DNA from: an uncultured Verrucomicrobium sp.
Lineage (GTDB): Bacteria; Verrucomicrobiota; Verrucomicrobiia; Methylacidiphilales; GAS474
Assembly (NCBI GenBank): GCA_903889845.1
Contig: CAISZB010000254.1
Span: forward strand, 1 to 8,538
Reading direction: 5' to 3'
DNA length: 8,538 bases
Made by a program: the position numbers and the translations under genes. The notes beneath the pieces are model-generated. The model made no database searches and was not told the origin of the DNA. It saw only the letters and a program-made list of their open reading frames with translations. This document shows, piece after piece, positions 6,063 through 8,538 of the stretch. Position 1 is the first letter of the stretch. Each line of letters starts with the position of its first letter.

Positions 6063-7003
6063 GGAAGGAGGAGCCGGGGCAGGACCCGGGCGGTTTGGAC
6101 GACGTAGCCGCCGGAACGGGCGGCGCGGAGCAGGGCCTGTCGGCCCGGATCGACCTGGCTGAAGGCGTTCAGGAAGAGGGCGGCTAGCAGGAAGAAGAGC
6201 CCGCGCAGGAGGTGGAGCGGCAGGCGGCTCAGGCAATAGCCGATCTTGGCGATTCGGCTCCGGCCTTCGTCGGCGACGTATTCGAGGACGCGGGAGCGGG
6301 AGGAGTCGTAGCCGTGGCGGCAGACGTAACCGAGGTTCATCCGCGAGGCGGGGAACTGGTGGTCGACGGCGGCGGCGGGTACGAACCAGACGGCGAGGCC
6401 GCCGCGATGGAGGCGTTTCAGCATCTCCGTCTCGCCGCCGGAGAGGGCGTTCTTCCCGTTGCGGTCGAGTTCGGGGCGGAAGAGGCCGTGGGTCCCAAAG
6501 AGGTCCTTGCGGAAGGCGACGTTGGCCCCCATCGGCATTTGCTTTGGCGTCAGGGGACCGGCGTCGGCGCGATGGCCGAGGGGGTTGGCCCACCCTTCGA
6601 GCCACGACGGATACCCCTCGGGGAAGACCGGAATCACCTCGCCGCCGACGGCGCCGATGGAGGCGGACTCGGGGCCGTTCCACGGGGAGAGGAGGGCGTC
6701 GAGCCAACCGGGATGGAGGAGGACATCGTCGTCGAGGAAGACGACGATCTCCCCCCGTGCCTCCGCGACGGCGCGGTTCCGGGCGTGGTTGAGGCCCTGC
6801 TTTTCCTCGACGAGGTAGCGCCAGCCGGGGCGGGTCAGATAGGGGGCGACGACTTCCTTCGTCCCGTCGGTCGAGCGGTTGTCGATGATGAGGACTTCGA
6901 CCTCCCCTTCGGGAAGGGAATGCCGATGCGCGGCGAGGGAGGCGAGGGTCTCCGAGAGCCAGCGGGCGCGGTTGAACGTCGGGATGGCAATCGTCGCGCG
7001 CAT
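6059..7003 (-). CDS. Family 2 glycosyltransferase with C-terminal hydrophobic segment (314 aa)
   Basis: The protein begins at once with the GT2 fold: TIAIPTFNRARWLSETLASL at 4-23, then VLIIDNRSTDGTKEVV at 37-52. The metal-binding motif lies in VVFLDDDVLLHPGWLDAL at 87-104 (Asp 91-93). The MPMGANVAFRKDLF block at 156-169 and GGETEML at 189-195, the position of the catalytic-base 'ED' motif in the family, complete the core; here it reads Glu-Thr-Glu. A hydrophobic stretch at about 261-280 (LPLHLLRGLFFLLAALFLNA) probably anchors the enzyme to the inner membrane, as in many lipid-linked-oligosaccharide transferases. The ATG at 7003 is chosen because the fold starts four residues in. It lies 23 bases after the upstream heptosyltransferase-type gene, with only a weak ribosome-binding site, and its stop overlaps the next gene's start by 4 bp. 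Sugar specificity cannot be read from the sequence. Confidence 0.92.
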   Translation of the reverse strand: MRATIAIPTFNRARWLSETLASLAAHRHSLPEGEVEVLIIDNRSTDGTKEVVAPYLTRPGWRYLVEEKQGLNHARNRAVAEARGEIVVFLDDDVLLHPGWLDALLSPWNGPESASIGAVGGEVIPVFPEGYPSWLEGWANPLGHRADAGPLTPKQMPMGANVAFRKDLFGTHGLFRPELDRNGKNALSGGETEMLKRLHRGGLAVWFVPAAAVDHQFPASRMNLGYVCRHGYDSSRSRVLEYVADEGRSRIAKIGYCLSRLPLHLLRGLFFLLAALFLNAFSQVDPGRQALLRAARSGGYVVQTARVLPRLLLP

Positions 7004-7026
7004 GGCTTTCAGGGATTCGGGCCAGA

Positions 7027-8085
7027 CTAGAGCGCGGAGAGGACCGCCGCAACGACTTCGTCGACCCCGATCCGGGCGATGCAGTGGGTGGCGTAGTCGT
7101 TCGCCGGGTCGCACCGACCGGGGGCGACGCAGGCCGCGCCGCAGGGGAGGGAGGGCTGGAGGACGGTGCAACTCCGCCCCGTCCCCGCGACGGAGGGGGC
7201 CCAGACCGTCGCCGATTGGGAGCCGAAGAGGGCCACGATCTTTCCGTTCTCCGGCAGCGCGGCGGCGGCGACGTGGATGGAGCCGGTGTCGTTTCCCAGG
7301 TAGAGGGTGGCCCGTTCGCAGAGGGCGGCGAAGAGGTCGAGGGAGAGGCCGGGCAGCGCGGGGATCGAGAGGCCCCGGGCCTTCAGGAGGGTGGCGATGT
7401 CGGCCAGGAGGGTTTCCTCTCCCGGGCCGGAGACGAGGAGGAGATCGGCCCGGTTCTCCGCGTGGAGGCGGGCGACGGCCTCGGCGAAGCCCGCTTCGGG
7501 CCAGCGGCGGGCGGGGAGCCGCGCCCCGGGATGGATCAGGACGAGGGGGCGGCACGAGCAGGGGAAGGCGCGGCGGAGGCGCTCGGCGGCCTCTTCCCGG
7601 GCCGCCTCGGGGAAGAAGAAGCGGCAGGGCGTGGGCGGGATAGCCACGCCGAGGGCGGGGAGGAGCTCGGCGTAGAGGTCGAGGATCGGATGGTTTCGGA
7701 AAAACGAGGCGGGGCGGAGGAGGGGCTCGGTGATGCCCTGCGGACGACGTTTCCCCTCGGTCTGGAATCCGATCCGGCGCGGGATGCCGAAGGTCAGCCA
7801 CGCCGTGCGCGGGCCGGGGCTGAGATTGATGCAGGTGTCGAAGCCGAGGCGGCGGAGGGCGAAGGCCGTCCCGACCTGCCCGGGGAGGCCTGCCGGAAGG
7901 CCGACGATCCGGTCGAGGGCCGGATGATGGGCCAGGACCCCGGCGTATCCGGCGTCGGTCAGGAGGGCGAGGTAAAGCTTCGGGAACGCGGCCCGGAGGG
8001 AGCGGAGGAGGGGGTCGAGGAGGACGAGGTCGCCCAGGTAGCGGCGGCGGACGAGGAGGAGGCGCTGGGGAGGCGCGTCAGGCAT
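7027..8085 (-). CDS. Family 9 glycosyltransferase, heptosyltransferase type (352 aa)
   Basis: GT9 enzymes (WaaC, WaaF, WaaQ and relatives) add heptose from ADP-heptose to the LPS inner core; the fold is GT-B with two Rossmann domains. The N-terminal domain opens with LLLVRRRYLGDLVLLDPLL at 9-27, where Asp 19 matches the proposed catalytic Asp of WaaC. The C-terminal domain starts at LVLIHPGARLPARRWPEAGF (181-200), the HPG-x-RWP block. LYLGNDTGSIHVAAA at 261-275 is the ADP-heptose-binding signature, followed by KIVALFGSQSATVWAP at 282-297. Five cysteines at 306, 315, 319, 325 and 335 form the C-terminal Cys cluster seen in many GT9 proteins. Length is normal. The ATG at 8085 overlaps the upstream gene by 8 bp, indicating coupling. 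This gene is the best argument that the glycan is an LPS-like core, but GT9 members outside the classical core exist and the heptose donor genes are not here. Confidence 0.92.
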   Translation of the reverse strand: MPDAPPQRLLLVRRRYLGDLVLLDPLLRSLRAAFPKLYLALLTDAGYAGVLAHHPALDRIVGLPAGLPGQVGTAFALRRLGFDTCINLSPGPRTAWLTFGIPRRIGFQTEGKRRPQGITEPLLRPASFFRNHPILDLYAELLPALGVAIPPTPCRFFFPEAAREEAAERLRRAFPCSCRPLVLIHPGARLPARRWPEAGFAEAVARLHAENRADLLLVSGPGEETLLADIATLLKARGLSIPALPGLSLDLFAALCERATLYLGNDTGSIHVAAAALPENGKIVALFGSQSATVWAPSVAGTGRSCTVLQPSLPCGAACVAPGRCDPANDYATHCIARIGVDEVVAAVLSAL

Positions 8086-8538
8086 CGGGAGTCACCCGGA
8101 TGATGTCGTCGGCGACCTCGACGCGCCAGCGCGGGCCGCCCTTCTCGGCGATGAAGGCGCGGAGCGTGTCGAGGGGAGGGTAATCCTTGTCGACGCCGAA
8201 GAGGCGGGCGTCGTCGATCAGGAGGACGTGGGGGAGGGGGCTTTGGGAAAAGATCGTCTCCAGCTCGGCCAGGATCGGCGTGTCGAGGGCACCTTGCGCC
8301 GTCTCCCCGGTCGAGTAGTGGCCGTCGAGCCAGAAGAGCGTCGGTTCGGTCAGGAGGGGGAGGACTTCCCGGATCTTCTCCCCACTGTCTCCCTGGACGA
8401 GGCGGACCTGGGGGAAGGGACGGAAGCGCTTCACGGCCTTCGCGTGGAGTTCCTTCGAAAGCTCGATCGAGTAGAGCGTGTCGAAGTCCCCCATCAGCCG
8501 GAAGAGGGTGTCCCCGTGGAGGGTTCCCGTCTCCAGGA
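8078..8538 (-). CDS. Class I SAM-dependent methyltransferase-like protein, C-terminal part (5' end outside window)
   Basis: The open frame continues through the right edge, and 152 residues are visible. The first of these, LETGTLHGDTLF, form the glycine-rich SAM-binding strand-loop of class I methyltransferases, so the true start lies some tens of residues beyond the window; the ATG at 8494 falls inside the fold and is not the start. LYSIELSKE, about 26-34, carries the acidic residue expected to hold the SAM ribose. RLVQGDSGEKI follows as motif II, then LFWLDGHYSTGETA and HVLLIDDARLFG. I know closely similar proteins from polysaccharide clusters, annotated as class I methyltransferases without tested substrates. 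By context it may methylate a sugar or lipid-linked glycan. It is the most upstream visible gene of the minus-strand operon, and its stop overlaps the start of the heptosyltransferase-type gene by 8 bp. Confidence 0.82.
   Translation of the reverse strand, partial: LETGTLHGDTLFRLMGDFDTLYSIELSKELHAKAVKRFRPFPQVRLVQGDSGEKIREVLPLLTEPTLFWLDGHYSTGETAQGALDTPILAELETIFSQSPLPHVLLIDDARLFGVDKDYPPLDTLRAFIAEKGGPRWRVEVADDIIRVTPDA

Noticed and set aside
5256..7052. A 598-codon minus-strand frame read as one long protein
   Set aside because: Everything before 6062 is a shadow of the GT2 gene; the real protein starts at the ATG overlapping the GT2 stop.
6059..7801. A 580-codon minus-strand frame read as a fusion with the GT2 enzyme
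   Set aside because: Its first half is Arg/Pro-rich shadow of the heptosyltransferase-type gene; only the part from 7003 is a real GT2 protein, so there is no fusion.

Overview
The window is GC-rich and densely coded, with two parts: the end of a secretin gene, and a surface-glycan (probably LPS or exopolysaccharide) biosynthesis region. The secretin C-terminus, the codon bias (Leu CTC, Ile ATC, Arg CGG) and the REP-like repeat near position 670 all suggest a member of the PVC group, most likely Verrucomicrobiota. This is judged from resemblance remembered from known proteins, not from a search, so treat the taxon as probable only.

Layout: (1) 1-639 (+) is the C-terminal part of a secretin-like outer-membrane channel; its N-terminus lies outside the window. 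(2) 640-958 has no gene. It holds an imperfect inverted-repeat element of about 200 bp, made of two facing REP-like units, and then the ribosome-binding site of the next gene. (3) 959-2755 (+) is an MsbA-type ABC exporter with fused membrane and ATPase domains. (4) 4458 to 2745 (-) is a two-gene operon: a WaaE-like family 2 glycosyltransferase overlapping by 8 bp a family 10 (fucosyltransferase-type) glycosyltransferase. The latter runs 11 bp into the end of the exporter gene from the other strand. (5) 4459-4537 is the only divergent promoter region in the cluster. (6) 4538-5278 (+) is an SGNH/GDSL-like protein. (7) 8538 to 5256 (-) is a four-gene operon: a class I methyltransferase-like protein (N-terminus outside the window), a family 9 heptosyltransferase-type enzyme, a family 2 glycosyltransferase with a C-terminal hydrophobic segment, and a poorly characterised glycosyltransferase-like protein. 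Three of its gene ends are overlapped or nearly so (8 bp overlap, 23 bp gap, 4 bp overlap).

Taken together, four recognisable glycosyltransferases, one probable one, a methyltransferase-like protein and an SGNH protein could assemble and decorate a lipid-linked oligosaccharide. The ABC exporter is a plausible flippase for the lipid-linked product, although nothing in the sequence fixes its substrate. No tRNA, rRNA, CRISPR array, transposase gene or convincing intrinsic terminator was seen. I see no wholly new system here. The most interesting items are the repeat element, the uncharacterised glycosyltransferase-like protein, the isolated SGNH gene, and the tight overlap of convergent genes.
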